From Trileptium ribeirensis (taxonomy: Eukaryota > Nematoda > Enoplea > Enoplida > Thoracostomopsidae): a stretch of 64,000 nt of DNA. The DNA is taken from positions 1 through 64,000 of the forward strand of contig JASANE010003525.1 of the NCBI GenBank assembly GCA_030248225.1, read 5' to 3'. Every line of letters begins with the position of its first letter. The stretch's first letter is position 1. Shown here piece after piece: positions 45,351 to 59,094 of the stretch. A model generated the notes under the pieces. It saw only the letters and a list, made by a program, of their open reading frames with translations. It was not told where the DNA came from and did no database searches. The translations under genes and the position numbers were made by a program.

Positions 45351-45975
45351 CGAAACCATGACTTCATTATATGTATATATTTGTTTGCTAAATGTTATTT
45401 CACCAGTTAGCTGGTTGATAAAAATGTGTCCTAGTCGTTGAGGAGTCACAAAAATTGCTCTAACACAGACCTATAACAGTGTAGCAAGTAGAAGGCATAG
45501 TAAGAACGTCTCATCGCTTGAATGATTATAAAAGACTACGGATGTGGGGAAAAATATATACATACATTTCAAAAAATTTCTACTACCCATTCACAAATGT
45601 CTTAATTATAGTTGATAGTATTAAAAGGACTGTTTTTTCTAGATATTTGTTATAATGATATAACTCAATCGATGCACAGTGGTTTCGTCTGATTCACTAC
45701 TTTTTGTTTTTATACAATGTTCAACTATTTAAACATCGGACATAAATATGCAACACAGTAAATGCGATCGCCGCGGTGTGAACATTTTATTTAGATACAA
45801 ACTCTGTGTTCTGGACAAATAATTTCGGCATAGAAATGTCCTGTTTTTTTTTTCAAAGCGGAACGATTGTTCCGAAAATATTTCGAATGCGGGAGGTGAA
45901 CGATAAAATAATAGTTAAACCATGATTAGGACAGCCCTGTTTGCGCCGGCACTGCCCTAGCGGTTATATTTGGAG
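45351..45975. other. No gene recognised
   Basis: AT-rich. Nothing structured apart from poly-T and poly-A short runs. Confidence 0.35.
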
Positions 45976-46341
45976 CTAAACTTTACCTTGATTTTGCATT
46001 TTTCGCTTCTCGAAGAAGACAATAATGCCTGGAAAAACTTGGTCCAATGCGATCGACAAATGAATGATCTCTTTATTTAGTGGCGCCATTTGAACGTTCC
46101 GGATTTTAAGACGATGACTCTTGAGCGAAATGTACCAGACGACAATAGTTGAAGGAAGGTAATTGTGGGTATTGGTTTTTATACGCAAGTGTTCCCGTGA
46201 AGTTAGGTCGTGATATAAATGGCTGCCCACGGGGTCGTTGAGCTGAATTATGACAGAAATCTGATTCGTTTGGCGGAACGGGCAGTTTTTGTAGCCTTGC
46301 TCTGTATTCCGATTGTCCCCAATGGAATTACAAAAATCCAA
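45976..46341 (-). CDS. Unrecognised frame, possible single exon
   Basis: A minus-strand open stretch of 121 residues with even composition, preceded by a stop 7 codons upstream and without an ATG near its beginning. It includes PFRQTNQISVIIQLNDPVG and YLPSTIVVWYISLKS. It ends near aatcaag/gtaaag, a good match to a 5' splice donor, so it might be an internal exon. I see no strong acceptor and no neighbouring exon. It could also be a decayed transposon protein. Confidence 0.2.
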   Translation of the reverse strand: MDFCNSIGDNRNTEQGYKNCPFRQTNQISVIIQLNDPVGSHLYHDLTSREHLRIKTNTHNYLPSTIVVWYISLKSHRLKIRNVQMAPLNKEIIHLSIALDQVFPGIIVFFEKRKMQNQGKV

Positions 46342-46693
46342 TCCACTTTCACATCATGAATCACCGACTATCCGCATATATTTATTTCCACTGGAAGTTA
46401 GGCTCACAGACATGATTCAAGATATAAATCAAATCGGTTATAACTATGACTGTGCGACTAAAGAATTAGCTTAAGCCTACGTCCTTATACAAACACACTA
46501 TATAAGTCTAAGCATAAGCATAAGTGAGGCAATGAAACTCCGCTCAAAGCTGTTCCTTTTTTATCACAGGAAAATTAGACCCAATAACTTTCTAAAGCAC
46601 ATCGTCGAATGGCACTAAAATTCAAGATAGAAAGTAAAACTTTGTATGGAAGAAACAGAAAAAAAACTGAAGCTATAGATCGTGAGATGAAAG

Positions 46694-48712
46694 CACGAAA
46701 AATCATACAAACAGCCGAAATTTAAAATATGAACAAATTAAATTTTGAAAATAGAGATGGAATTAAAGCGATCATACGTATAATATTTTATTTAATAACA
46801 CGAAAAATCTACAAACAGCCGAAGTTTAAACCATGAACAAATTAAACTTTGAAATTAGATATAGAATTAAATCGATCATGCATATATTTGTTGTTTAAAA
46901 CTCAAAAATCATACAAACAGCCGAAGTTTAAAACATGAAGAAATTAAATTTTGAAATTAGACATGGAATTAAAGCGATCATACGTATGTTTTTTACTTAA
47001 GAATACAAAAAATCATACAAACATTCGAACTTTAAAACATGAAGAAATTAAATTTTAAAACTGGACAAAGCGATCAACCATACTTTTTTATGTAAATACA
47101 AAAAATCATACAAACAGACGAAGTTTAAAGCATGAAGAAATTAAATTTTGAAACTAGACACGGAATTAACGCGATCATCTGTATATTTTTTATTTACAAA
47201 CACGACATAATCATACAAATAGCAGAAGTTTAAGGTATAAACAAATTAAATTTTCAAACAGGACATGGAATTAAGAAGATCATGCATATATTTTTTATTT
47301 AAAAACACGACAAATCATACAAACAGCCGATGTTTCGAAACTGGACATGGAGTTAAAGCGATCATCCATATATTTTTTATTTAAAAATACGAAAAGTATA
47401 CAAACAGCCGAAGTTTAAAACATAAAGAAATTAAATTTGGAAACTGGACATAGAACAAAAGCGACCATGCATAGAATTGTTATTTAAAAACACGAAAAAT
47501 CAGACAAACAGTCGAAGTTTAAAGCATGAAGAAACTAAATTTTGAAACTGGACATGAAATTAAAGCGAACATGCGTGTTTATTTAAAAACACGAAAAATC
47601 ATACAAACAGTCGAAGTTTAAAGCATGAACAAATTAAACTTTGAAATTAGATATAGAATTAAATCGATCATACGTATGTTTTTTTTTACTTAAGAATACA
47701 AAAAATCATACAAACATTCGAACTTTAAAACATGAAGAAATTAAATTTTAAAACTGGACATGGAGTTAAAGCGATCAACCATATTTTTTTATGTAAATAC
47801 AAAAAATCATACAAACAGCCGAAGTTTAAAGCATGAAGAAATTAAATTTTGAAACTAGACACGGAATTAAAGCGATCATCTGCATATTTTTTATTTACAA
47901 ACACGAAATAATCATACAAATAGCAGAAGTTTAAGGTATAAACAAATTAAATTTTCAAACAGGACATGGAATTAAGAAGATCATGCATATATTTTTTATT
48001 TAAAAACACGAAAAATCATACAAACAGCCGATGTTTCGAAACTGGACATGGAGTTAAAGCGATCATCCATATATTTTTTATTTAAAAATACGAAAAGTAT
48101 ACAAACAGCCGAAGTTTAAAACATAAAGAAATTAAATTTGGAAACTGGACATAGAACAAAAGCGACCATGCATAGAATTGTTATTTAAAAACACGAAAAA
48201 TCAGACAAACAGTCGAAGTTTAAAACATGAAGAAACTAAATTTTGAAACTGGACATGAAATTAAAGCGAACATGCGTGTTTATTTAAAAACACGAAAAAT
48301 CATACAAACAGTCGAAGTTTAAAGCATGAACAAATTAAACTTTGAAATAAGATATAGAATTAAATGGATCATACGTATGTTTTTTTACTTAAGAATACAA
48401 AAAATCATACAAACATTCGAACTTTAAAACATGAAGAAATTAAATTTTAAAACTGTACATGGAATTAAAGCGATCAACCATACTTTTTTATGTAAATACA
48501 AAAAATCATACAAACAGCCGAAGTTTAAAGCATGAAGAAATTAAATTTTGAAACTAGACACGGAATTAACGCGATCATCTGTATATTTTTTATTTACAAA
48601 CACGAAATAATCATACAAATAGCAGAAGTTTAAGGTATAAACAAATTAAATTTTCAAACAGGACATGGAATTAAGAAGATCATGCATATATTTTTTATTT
48701 AAAAACACACAA
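46694..48712 (+). repeat. Higher-order satellite, block 1
   Basis: About 20 monomers of roughly 98 bp, each with catacaaacagccgaag, tttaaa-catgaa-aaattaaa, a ggacatggaattaaagcgat segment and an AT-rich atttaaaaacacg linker. Variant monomers recur in fixed order: an acattcgaac type begins at 47021, 47714 and 48413 (693 and 699 bp). One higher-order unit has seven monomers, including one short type (cagccgatgtttcg) lacking about 25 bp and one atagcag type. Confidence 0.9.
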
Positions 48713-49690
48713 ATTTAATTTTGGATGAAAGGTAAAATACAGTAACGGAATAGCCGTCGCATGACGATAATGCTCAGTTATGACTAGAAATAGTGAGTTT
48801 AAGAAAGTGTAAGCCATTATGTTGTGTGCTTGAAGCCAAGCAAATGCCTTAACACGTGTAGGTTATGTTGGATGAAATTTGAGCAAAGGCCCTTAGGGAG
48901 CTTAATTTTCATAATAAGCCCGCTTTTCGTGAATGACTAAGATTAGATAATATTTAACAGGGCAATCTTAAGAACAATTATTTGGGCTAGAAATGACGTC
49001 AAAATATCAATACAATTTCAGTTCCTTCAGCTATAAACAATTATTACCAATACTACGAAAAACTTTAATTGTTCGTATCTCGAAACTATGTTTTTAAATT
49101 AAGGGCTTTTGCTCAGATGAGGGACGAATTTTCGATCGACTGCGATTTCGATCGATTTCGATTTCGATCGTTTTCGATTGCACTTATTTCTGGCCAGGAC
49201 TGTAGTACTCATGCAAGAGTTCTATAATAATCCTTCGTAGATAAACCATTTTGTGTGCATGTTTAAGTTCTTTCTTAAACACTCTTTCAAATAAAACAAT
49301 ATAACAATTATTTTTACATCTAAAATTCAAAATATTTTCGCCGACACCGGAAGTCCGGTTACTCCCTGATTGATCCTTTTATAAAGTCCCAAAAATATAA
49401 TATACCAGCAATACATCCAAAGAAACATTACGCCATTTTCAGTACATATCAAAACCAGAAATCCATTTATTTCTTCCTCAATGACCATATTAGTAACTCG
49501 CAAGCCAGGTCGAAACTGAGCAAGCATGATTTCTTTTTAAGTTATTTTGCTTAATCACTTGTAACAGGCTGTGTTTGATGAATATACCATCGTAAAACAA
49601 TTTGAACACTGAACTAGTGAAACCCTATAACCTCGTGGACTATTAACCCACCGGAAACAACTGACAACACATCAATATTTGGGCTGGTCT
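48713..49690. other. No gene; a Tc1/mariner-like end and a TCGATT repeat
   Basis: 49134-49180 is a simple tcgatt-type repeat. It runs into gcacttatttctggccagga-ctgta, ending at 49204, which on the minus strand reads like a Tc1/mariner inverted repeat (tacagtcctggccagaaata). The other end was not found. Confidence 0.35.
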
Positions 49691-50240
49691 CTAGATAACT
49701 AAAGCCTCGTATTCAGCCTACCAGAAAACCTATACAGACAATTTTTGGTGATTTGTACACAATACGTAACCAAACAATTGAAAACAGACTATTTTCTGGA
49801 CATCGGGTTCTTTAAAAACCCTTAAAAGTCATGAAATATGCACGTTGGACTCAAGATAAACAAATCATTGTATTCAGCCCTTAGACGAATTAAAACCTAT
49901 GATATAGTTACCAGATCTTGATACAAGTGCGGACTACGTGATAATCAGAAAAAAATGAAAACGCAGGATAAGTATATAGACAATAATTCTTAATGACCTT
50001 AGCATAATACGTAACCACATATCTGAAGAGAGATTATGTTCTGGAAGTCTGGCTCATTGACCATAAACCCTTAAAAGTCATGAAATATGCACCGTGGACA
50101 CTAGGTAATCAAATTATTGTATTCAGCCGTAAGAAATATGAAATACCAATATATAGACCAATCTTGATCCAATGCACTGCATTTTGGAAATCGGGTTTGT
50201 CGACCAGAAAAACCTTGAAACCCAAGAAAGGATATAATAT
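49690..50240 (+). repeat. Degenerate tandem repeat, about 245 bp, two to three copies
   Basis: cccttaaaagtcatgaaata occurs at about 49820 and 50068. Around both are acaatacgtaacca / ataatacgtaaccaca and attgtattcagcc. A third weaker unit starts near 50170. Confidence 0.6.
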
Positions 50241-50874
50241 AGTCAAGTTGTGCTTATAGTCAAGTTGATAGGAAAACCATCGTATCCAGTTTGCTTGATA
50301 ACCTAATGGGCACTCGCAGTAAGGTAAAATCAAGCAACAACATGGCTAAATCGCTATTTCTGGCAAATAATCGCCAACCTTACTCAGGCCCACAGCAGCC
50401 CAGGCAGTGGTCACACCAAATATGGGCAGCCAAACACTGATACCCTTATGACCATATTTGACAAAGAACCATTAAAAAGCTGTTTTTGCCATTTTGACCC
50501 GGAATATCTGGTCGGAACTGTTCGCATTCAATTAAAGGAAACATCCTCGTCACTTTTGCTATTAAATGAAAAAAATTTACCGACATCCATTCATCCTAAG
50601 ATAAGTCATGAATGACAGAAACACACAAAAATAAATTTTCAGATTTTTAATCCTAGCGCCCTCATTGAAAACACCGCTCGCTTCGCTCGCTCCGTTTGAA
50701 TAACACCAAAACGTTGAAAATCTATAACTCACAACTATCAAAATTATAGAAATTACAATTTGAAGCGCTATTTTTCTCGATCTAGGCGTTTGCAGTATAT
50801 ATTGGATATAACACTATTATTACTTTTCTTCATATTCAGCTAACACGGAAACCGATACTACCGTTTTAGCTATC

Positions 50875-50988
50875 TACAGTCACGGACAGAAATAAGTCCA
50901 CAAAAACGTTCGTTTATAAACAAATGCTACAAACGTCCGTCATACGCTCGCGTTCGTTTTTATGCAATTATTTTTGTCCGACATTGTA
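50875..50988. mobile_element. Very short Tc1/mariner-like MITE
   Basis: tacagtcacggacagaaata at the left and, inverted at the right, tacaatgtcggacaaaaata, are diverged 30-bp inverted repeats with TA at both outer ends. The total length is 114 bp. Confidence 0.55.
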
Positions 50989-53060
50989 CGTACAAATAGA
51001 AAATGTACCAACATTTAATATCTGAATGGTGATAACCAGCTGAATATTTAGCCACCCGAATGGTAATAACGCTCTCAATGCAACCAAAGCGAAGCCATTG
51101 GGCTTAACAGGGTAACTAGACCTACTGTCACCGAAAACAAGCAAGAAACAAACAGTCTAAAATTTCACCTTTTTCGAATATGTTTTAAACCTTCCTTAAT
51201 CTTGTCTCTCCGCCGAATGTACGGGTCTTCCAGGCGAGCTCTTCGTCTGGCCTCTTCACAATAATTAAAATGAAGTGCAGCTTGCAGAAATACCAATCAA
51301 TCTGAGGTAGTTGAATATTAGATATGCAACAAAAATAACGATATGTTGTAAATTCATGAAAACGCTTTAAAATGCATTTACAACTCCCACCTAACCTTTG
51401 TAAGGGAAATTCTTCCCGGTTATCCTCCTGCAGGTTGGAAACTGGGAGCCCCAACTCAATGTCACCAAGGTAAAAGTTAGGTCCTGCAGACAGACCAACT
51501 CATAACTCGAGAACGGCTGCTATAAAAATTATATAGCAGCAAAGGCGTAGCCGTCGATGAGATTTCGTTATTTGTCGATCCGATGCATCCGGCAAGGGTC
51601 CGGCGCGAGTCTCACTGTAGATGCTGAAACTACATACTTGTTGCAGCACTACTATAATGTGCCTGGTTTGTGGTTCCAAATATATCACCGAATGGAGAAG
51701 TGGTTGACACCGGTTGCGGCAATGATCCCACAGCGGTTGTTGCAGGCTGATATGAACTAGGATCCGTTGTGCCTAAATATGTTTGGTTGAATTTACGTTA
51801 CTAAAGTACATTATATATATATATATTATGCTAATGTGTAGAATTCATGGTAGTGATAACGCACTTTTGGATTAATATTATGGTCGACTACACCATTGGT
51901 ATTATAATAATTATTATTAGTTTGTTTTATGTCTAGTTTTGATAAAACTGCATAGGCCAACCCAAAACGATAGATAAAGTGTAGCAATAAAATATGAATG
52001 AACTCTCAAATTCGGAACATATTTCTGATCCATATTCAACTACGTTTGTCCATCACACGGGGCATTTAGCATTGCGACAGATCCGACCGTAGAACATTAG
52101 TACTAGGTTATAATACTCTGACATCGAGGGCCAATAGAGCGAGAGTAGTTAGTCTCCATAATGTAGGTTCAATATTTACTTAAATGTATTTTGAGGTTTC
52201 CACTTGGCGTTGAGATTGCGTAGCCCCGAGTAAAAGTAGCCATGCACCAATAATGCACTGAATCCGACAAAACAGCCATTTTCAGAACGTTTCCAAAATG
52301 ACTAGGCGTTTATAACTGGATCGCCCGAGCAGCAGGGAAGGAAGTTCACTAGCCGTTAAAAAGGACTGTCGCTCGCTTGCGACTCGCTGGAAATAAATTT
52401 GTTCTAAAATATAATTTATTATTAATTTAAATAGTTTCGAAATCTCGAACGATCCATTCGATGGAACTAGCTCTCTTGCAACGGTCATTCCTGGCATCTC
52501 GGCGTGTACTTTGGTCTCAACCAGGCACTCCAAGAATTTTGTCGCTTTCTGCGGTGCAGCTATCGATCCTCAGCTATTGTTCTGCGGGCCTAAAATAACC
52601 AGAATTCTCATCTGCGGCGGAACAAAACGTGCTAGTTTTAGTTTTGGAACGCAAATCCTTAGATATTTCCTCTGGGGCTCAAAATTGCTAAAACAGGACT
52701 CACACGTTTAGGGTCATTCTACAACGTTAAATATTCAATCTGCATCAGTTCCAATTCACAAAATTTCAAATAACTTTAAACAAAAAAATTCTATTTTATA
52801 GAAGAACAAGTTTCCTTCGAGCGAATCACGAGCGAACGACAGTCATTTTCGGCGAATACTATATAAAAAAACACTTTCTCTTAAAAATCGGAACTAAATT
52901 AATAGTAGCCTTCGATAACACAATTTTTCTTAGTTGTCGCCATTTGCACTCGAAACCTCCGGAAGTGTCACAAACTTAAAATAACAAGGGACATTATAAT
53001 AGCCAAAACCACAAACGTTCTAATTTGAGTCGGGTTTGTAAGATATTTGGACAGTAAATC
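50989..53060. other. No gene recognised
   Basis: Anonymous. Frames at 51185-51454 (minus), 51557-51760 (plus) and 52282-52533 (minus) carry no motif I know. Confidence 0.35.
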
Positions 53061-53430
53061 ATAGGAGAAGCCCAAACGCCAAGCCATGTAAATGCACATT
53101 TATTTTTATTCATTATTATAAAATAGAAAATTTCGGGAAATAGATCAATCTGGTGATGAATTTTAGGTCAAACGGCATAGTCAAACTGAACTGCCTGAAA
53201 ATATTGGGTTTATACAACGTTCACTAAGTGAGATACACTTAAACCATAGGAGAAGCCCAAACGCCAAGCCATGTAAATGCACATTTATTTTTCTTTAAAT
53301 ATTAACAGAAAATTTTCGCAAATAGATCAATCTAGTGATGAATTTTATGTCAAATGACATAGTCAAACTGAACTGCCTGAAAACATTGAGTTTATACAAC
53401 GCTAATTGAGTGAGATAGACTTCTGTTTCT
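53061..53430 (+). repeat. Direct tandem duplication, 185 bp
   Basis: ataggagaagcccaaacgcc begins at 53061 and 53246. The copies share the tracts around agatcaatct and catagtcaaactgaactgcc. Confidence 0.85.
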
Positions 53431-53715
53431 GAATGACGCAATCACATTCCTAGACAGAAGTGCAAAAATAGAAACATGCGTGTTTTTGTCACTTTGACCA
53501 TTATAATACAAAAGTTGAGTGAGATGGACTTTTGTTTTTGGATGACGCAATCACTTTAGACAGAAGTGCGAAAATAGAAACATGCTTGTTTTTGTCACTT
53601 TGACCATTATGATGCTGAAGTTTAGTGGATAGATTTCTGTTTCTAAATGCGCAATCACATTCCTTAACAAATTCAAAATGACATGCGTGTTTTTGTCACT
53701 TTGACCATTAATACA
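53418..53715 (+). repeat. Tandem repeat, about 105 bp, three copies
   Basis: Units begin near gacttctgtttctgaatgac (53418), gacttttgtttttggatgac (53527) and gatttctgtttctaaatg (53631), each ending tttttgtcactttgaccatt. It abuts satellite block 2. Confidence 0.8.
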
Positions 53716-53721
53716 AAGGAA

Positions 53722-55405
53722 GATTTAAAAACACCACAAATGATACAAACAGCCGATGTTTCGAAACTGGACATGGAGTTAAAGCGATCATCCATATATT
53801 TTTATTTAAAAATACGAAAAGTATACAAACAGCCGAAGTTTAAAACATAAAGAAATTAAATTTGGAAACTGGACATAGAATAAAAGCGACCATGCATAGA
53901 ATTGTTATTTAAAAACACGAAAAATCATACAAACAGTCGAAGTTTAAAGCATGAACAAATTAAACTTTGAAATTAGATATAGAATTAAATCGATCATGCA
54001 TATATTTGTTGTTTAAAAACTCAAAAAATCATACAAACAGCCGCAGTTTAAAACATGCAGAAATTAAATTTTAATACTGGACATGGAATTAAAGCGATCA
54101 TACGTATGTTTTTTTACTTAAGAATACAAAAAATCATACAAACATTCGAACTTTAAAACATGAAGAAATTAAATTTTAAAACTGGACAAAGCGATCAACC
54201 ATACTTTTTTATGTAAATACAAAAAATCATACAAACAGACGAAGTTTAAAGCATGAAGAAATTAAATTTTGAAACTAGACACGGAATTAACGCGATCATC
54301 TGTATATTTTTTATTTACAAACACGACATAATCATACAAATAGCAGAAGTTTAAGGTATAAACAAATTAAATTTTCAAACAGGACATGGAATTAAGAAGA
54401 TCATGCATATATTTTTTATTTAAAAACACGACAAATCATACAAACAGCCGATGTTTCGAAACTGGACATGGAGTTAAAGCGATCATCCATATATTTTTTA
54501 TTTAAAAATACGAAAAGTATACAAACAGCCGAAGTTTAAAACATAAAGAAATTAAATTTGGAAACTGGACATAGAACAAAAGCGACCATGCATAGAATTG
54601 TTATTTAAAAACACGAAAAATCAGACAAACAGTCGAAGTTTAAAACATGAAGAAACTAAATTTTGAAACTGGACATGAAATTAAAGCGAACATGCGTGTT
54701 TATTTAAAAACACGAAAAATCATACAAACAGTCGAAGTTTAAAGCATGAACAAATTAAACTTTGAAATTAGATATAGAATTAAATCGATCATACGTATGT
54801 TTTTTTTTACTTAAGAATACAAAAAATCATACAAACATTCGAACTTTAAAACATGAAGAAATTAAATTTTAAAACTGTACATGGAATTAAAGCGATCAAC
54901 CATACTTTTTTATGTAAATACAAAAAATCATACAAACAGCCGAAGTTTAAAGCATGAAGAAATTAAATTTTGAAACTAGACACGGAATTAACGCGATCAT
55001 CTGTATATTTTTTATTTACAAACACGAAATAATCATACAAATAGCAGAAGTTTAAGGTATAAACAAATTAAATTTTCAAACAGGACATGGAATTAAGAAG
55101 ATCATGCATATATTTTTTATTTAAAAACACCACAAATGATACAAACAGCCGATGTTTCGAAACTGGACATGGAGTTAAAGCGATCATCCATATATTTTTA
55201 TTTAAAAATACGAAAAGTATACAAACAGCCGAAGTTTAAAACATAAAGAAATTAAATTTGGAAACTGGACATAGAATAAAAGCGACCATGCATAGAATTG
55301 TTATTTAAAAACACGAAAAATCATACAAACAGTCGAAGTTTAAAGCATGACGAAATTATATTTTGAAATTTGACATGGAACTAAAGCGATCATCCGTATA
55401 GCGCC
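53722..55405 (+). repeat. Higher-order satellite, block 2
   Basis: Same monomers, same orientation and same seven-monomer order as block 1. The acattcgaac type begins at 54142 and 54835 (693 bp apart). Two units open with a ccacaaatgatacaaacag variant (53735 and 55130) not seen in block 1. The block ends in a diverged monomer before gtatagcgccagtacgg. Confidence 0.9.
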
Positions 55406-56768
55406 AGTACGGTATGATGTAGAATGGTATAATTTAGTAAATTTTAAAAGCTGAAAATTTATTATTCACTAATTGTATAACCTAGAATCCATCGCTGTAG
55501 AGATATGGGTGCACTAATAATATTATTATTCACCTGTCTCTCCTCTAACCCGTTACCGCTATTACGATCTGATGTCGGTTGCAGAATAAAATTTTTATGT
55601 CATAATTTTACGACGTCTACATGTTATAATTTATGCCACTTATATTTATATTCTATTATATTTATATATTTATATTATATTTATATTATATATGTCGGAT
55701 ATATATAATACAAGAGGACAATATAATAAAATTAGCTGGATTGACAGTGTTTGTATAAAATTTGCCCTAATTTGATACGCGTCTAATCATAAATGATGTT
55801 TCGTAAAGGTGTAAATTTTAGAGACTCAAAACCATTTCAAATTGGATAAGAAATAGACAGAATGCCAAATAACACACAAAACCTTGCTTTGCTGCAACAA
55901 ACAGCAATGGTGTTCAGAAAACAATTTTTCATTTGAGCCAAGAGATAGGTGCCAGACGACGAAAGAACGCAAAAATATTAGGCTGCACGCCATTCCACTT
56001 TTGGATCCGCAAGCAGACGCTCTGCCAAACAAGTTATCCCTGCGCGACATCACAGAAGTTGCAGAGATTCATTTAACAAATAGTAGAACCACGCTAACTA
56101 AAAATCCCGGTATAAAAGAAAAAACAATCTATGTTAAACAAAATTGCTGATACTCATCAAATTTTGAAATCCGGTTAGAAACGAGATATGTATGCATTCG
56201 AAAATAAGAACTGTGTAGTGTAAGCTAAAATCCGCAGTGCTCAATAGAGTCGGTGAGGCATATTCATCAAATTTATATCATATGATTATATTAATATCAT
56301 ATTTATATTAACTCAAGAATTTATCTATCGTTATTGAGAAGATGTTTTAACTGAACTTCGCGCAACGATTTTAGCATTCGTACCTTCATAATGAAGTTGA
56401 CGGCAGTGTTATGCCGTAAACGTCCTATTTTATGACAACCGGCAAAACCATTTAGTTAGGCCCTAACTTGTGCTTTGCACTATCTTGTGTATACTAATCT
56501 CGGTTGTGTACATTGCATAATTATTGGTTGATCATGATAAACAGTGCTCTAAATTCAAATTTGTGCAATCGCGAAACAGACGAGAATCCGCTAAATCCAT
56601 TATAAATGGTGTTCCGAATACGCAAACCGTCTGTGTCCAAGGCGAATAATTGTCAAATTTTGGTTTTGTGATAATACATTTGAATTGAATTAAACTTTCA
56701 GATTGTTGCCGACGATTTTTATGCTCTCGTCAAGCAACCATACCTGTGGCAGCGATAAAGGTAAGAAT
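55406..56768. other. No gene recognised
   Basis: AT-rich, with a tatttatat-type simple repeat at 55630-55690. Overlapping frames at 55826-56150 show no known motif. Confidence 0.35.
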
Positions 56769-57211
56769 TTAGGATTTAGGCTTGGCGCGGCTCTGGAACC
56801 GACACGAGCCTGCCATGACAGCTGAAGTGCCAAACCGAGCCTAAGGGTTTAGGCAAACGTATATAATTATAACACACGATATATAACACCGTACCCAGCC
56901 AACAGGAAGATCGGTTGAGATAAACTCTGTTCAGATCTCAAAAGCAATAATATATAGTTCGTTCATTGGTTTGTACACCATGGTTACTCTATACATATAT
57001 TATTTAATCAGAAACAAACTTTAACTATTGGGAGCCAAAGAGCAGAACCAAGCCTTACAGCCTTACTTTCTATCAGAAGAGCCGAGCCGCTTATGCTACA
57101 TGAAAAGTCTTGCCGAGCCAGAACATAAAATCTGTCTGTAAAAGCCACGGCGTACAGAACATGGGTTCAGGAACAGCCGATCCGAGCCGAAGTTTAAAAA
57201 TCCAGCTTTTA
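56769..57211. mobile_element. Possible hAT-related MITE with CGAGCC motifs
   Basis: The left end taaaggtaagaatttagg resembles the end of the element at 36084-37586. The right side, inverted, reads taaaagctggatttttaaa then cttcggctcgg. Several gccgagcc motifs lie between. Target duplications are not found, so the limits are uncertain. Confidence 0.4.
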
Positions 57212-59090
57212 TTCTGTGCCCCTACCCCACAACATGTACCCTGCCTTTCCAAGCTTTGTTGTGACCGGGTTGGCGTTACATACGAATACGTTTATTGCGA
57301 TAGGTTCTGCATTGAATAAGACGCACCATAAAATGTATGTACAGTGTAGAATACGGTAAATGCTGTTCTGTATACATACTAAACGGTATCATTTTTGTAA
57401 TTGTATCGTTTGTTGTCAGTGATTTGCTATGCTATTAAATGATTTATTTTAATATTAGAAACCAAAATCTCGATATTTAAAAATTAAAAATAGACCGCAT
57501 ATCTAGTGTCTGAAATATTTACATTATATATACCATGTAGTTTATGAAATTTTGTTGCGATATTTAAGCCTTAGCAGCCGATCAAAGTATGCAGGCAATT
57601 ATTTCTATTGACTGTGTTTAAAGCTACGCTTATAATATTACAATTATACTTTACATACATGTCCTCCTGTTTTGCTGCTAGGGATCCGAATATTTTACCA
57701 ACCCAATTTCAGCGCGTTTTTGAGTTATCGTTTGTAGCCAAGTTGTTGGTAAGCCACTTTGGCTCAAGTTTTCAGAATGAATGCGACCACAGTTGGAAAT
57801 GAAGCGAATCGATCAACGGGACTGGGCAAATTCACTGTCCCGCGAGTAGGACTTGGGGCGGTTGAGATGCTGTGTGGGTAAATGTTTGAGGTGTGCAGAT
57901 GTTCATTAACGCTAAACATTTACGTAAATAAATAACAATAGTTAAGCCTTACGTAAATAAATAACAATAGTTAAGCCCAAAAAGTACTGAAGTCGCATGT
58001 GTCGATCAAGGAACTTGGCTCGCAAATATTTTAAAATTGACTGGATATTTACATACCATGTAGGCCTTATTGCTACAGCACTTTTTACAATGGCAATGTA
58101 ACTAACAACAGTAGTTGTGATGTATAGAAACTAACCATGAACTTTAGCATACTGAGGTGGTGATGGGACTTTTTACGGCTGATCCGCCATATTAAGTGAG
58201 CCTGGAAAAACAACTGAGGTGTCTACAAATGAATACTTTGACGTCGGCAATACTAACCTGAGAGGCGAAGAGGAATCGTGCCTTTGTGTGACACGACTTT
58301 GTAGCCTCACTCAAATCTCAGTACGTTGCGCTCAGATGTAACAGCCTTATCTAACTTATTTACGTATATATATCTTACGGTATTTATCGGCTATATAGTA
58401 TAGACAAATTAAAGTAACAGTTTTTCAAAACCCTGTTCAATTCACCAAAACTTATCGCCTTCCTGATGCTAACATTTAAACTATGATAATATTCAGCAGG
58501 ATACAAATTAACTATTAAATTGGGCAAATTAAAAGCAACTGCAAATTGGAACAGATAAATGTTTCGTGACACATGTGGGGCATAATAATCCCAATTTTCA
58601 ATATTATCTTGGTAATTCAATAGTGGTTTACTACTCAATGTGCTACTGATTTGGGTATATTATTTCTTGGTACATAAAATTTTCTAATTATTGTACCAAA
58701 ATTGCCATGTCTGGTTCCTTTTAAAAGTCAATCTCATATTTACAACTTTCTGTTCTCGTACTAAAAATTTCTTTTGAAGCTTTGCAAAACTTTTGTCTGA
58801 CCTGCAGTTGAATATATATAGTACTGAAGCTTAGAAACCGCGTCTTCAGAAAGATATTGACCTTCTAGGACGTGTTCAGATGTAACCGGACCGTTCCGGT
58901 CTGTTACGAACATTTTTCATCATTCTGGCATTAAAATCGCCTCGGAACACCAGGGGACCCTCTTGAGGTAGGAATGGGAGGATGCTTAGTGCCGTGGTGC
59001 GGTGGTAACCTGGTTGGCGTGCCCGTGTCTCGTTTATAAATATGTATAGTACCACTGGATCCTTTTTGTATAAAAATGTTGCCTAAAATA
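57212..59090. other. No gene; one 31-bp direct duplication
   Basis: tacgtaaataaataacaata and the following gttaagcc occur twice in tandem at about 57920-57980. A GC-richer patch from 58900 to 59030 precedes the minisatellite. Confidence 0.4.
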
Positions 59091-59094
59091 TATA

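Noticed and set aside
46694..48712. CRISPR-like regular repeats
   Set aside because: Repeats are about 98 bp head-to-tail with no unique spacers: a eukaryotic satellite.
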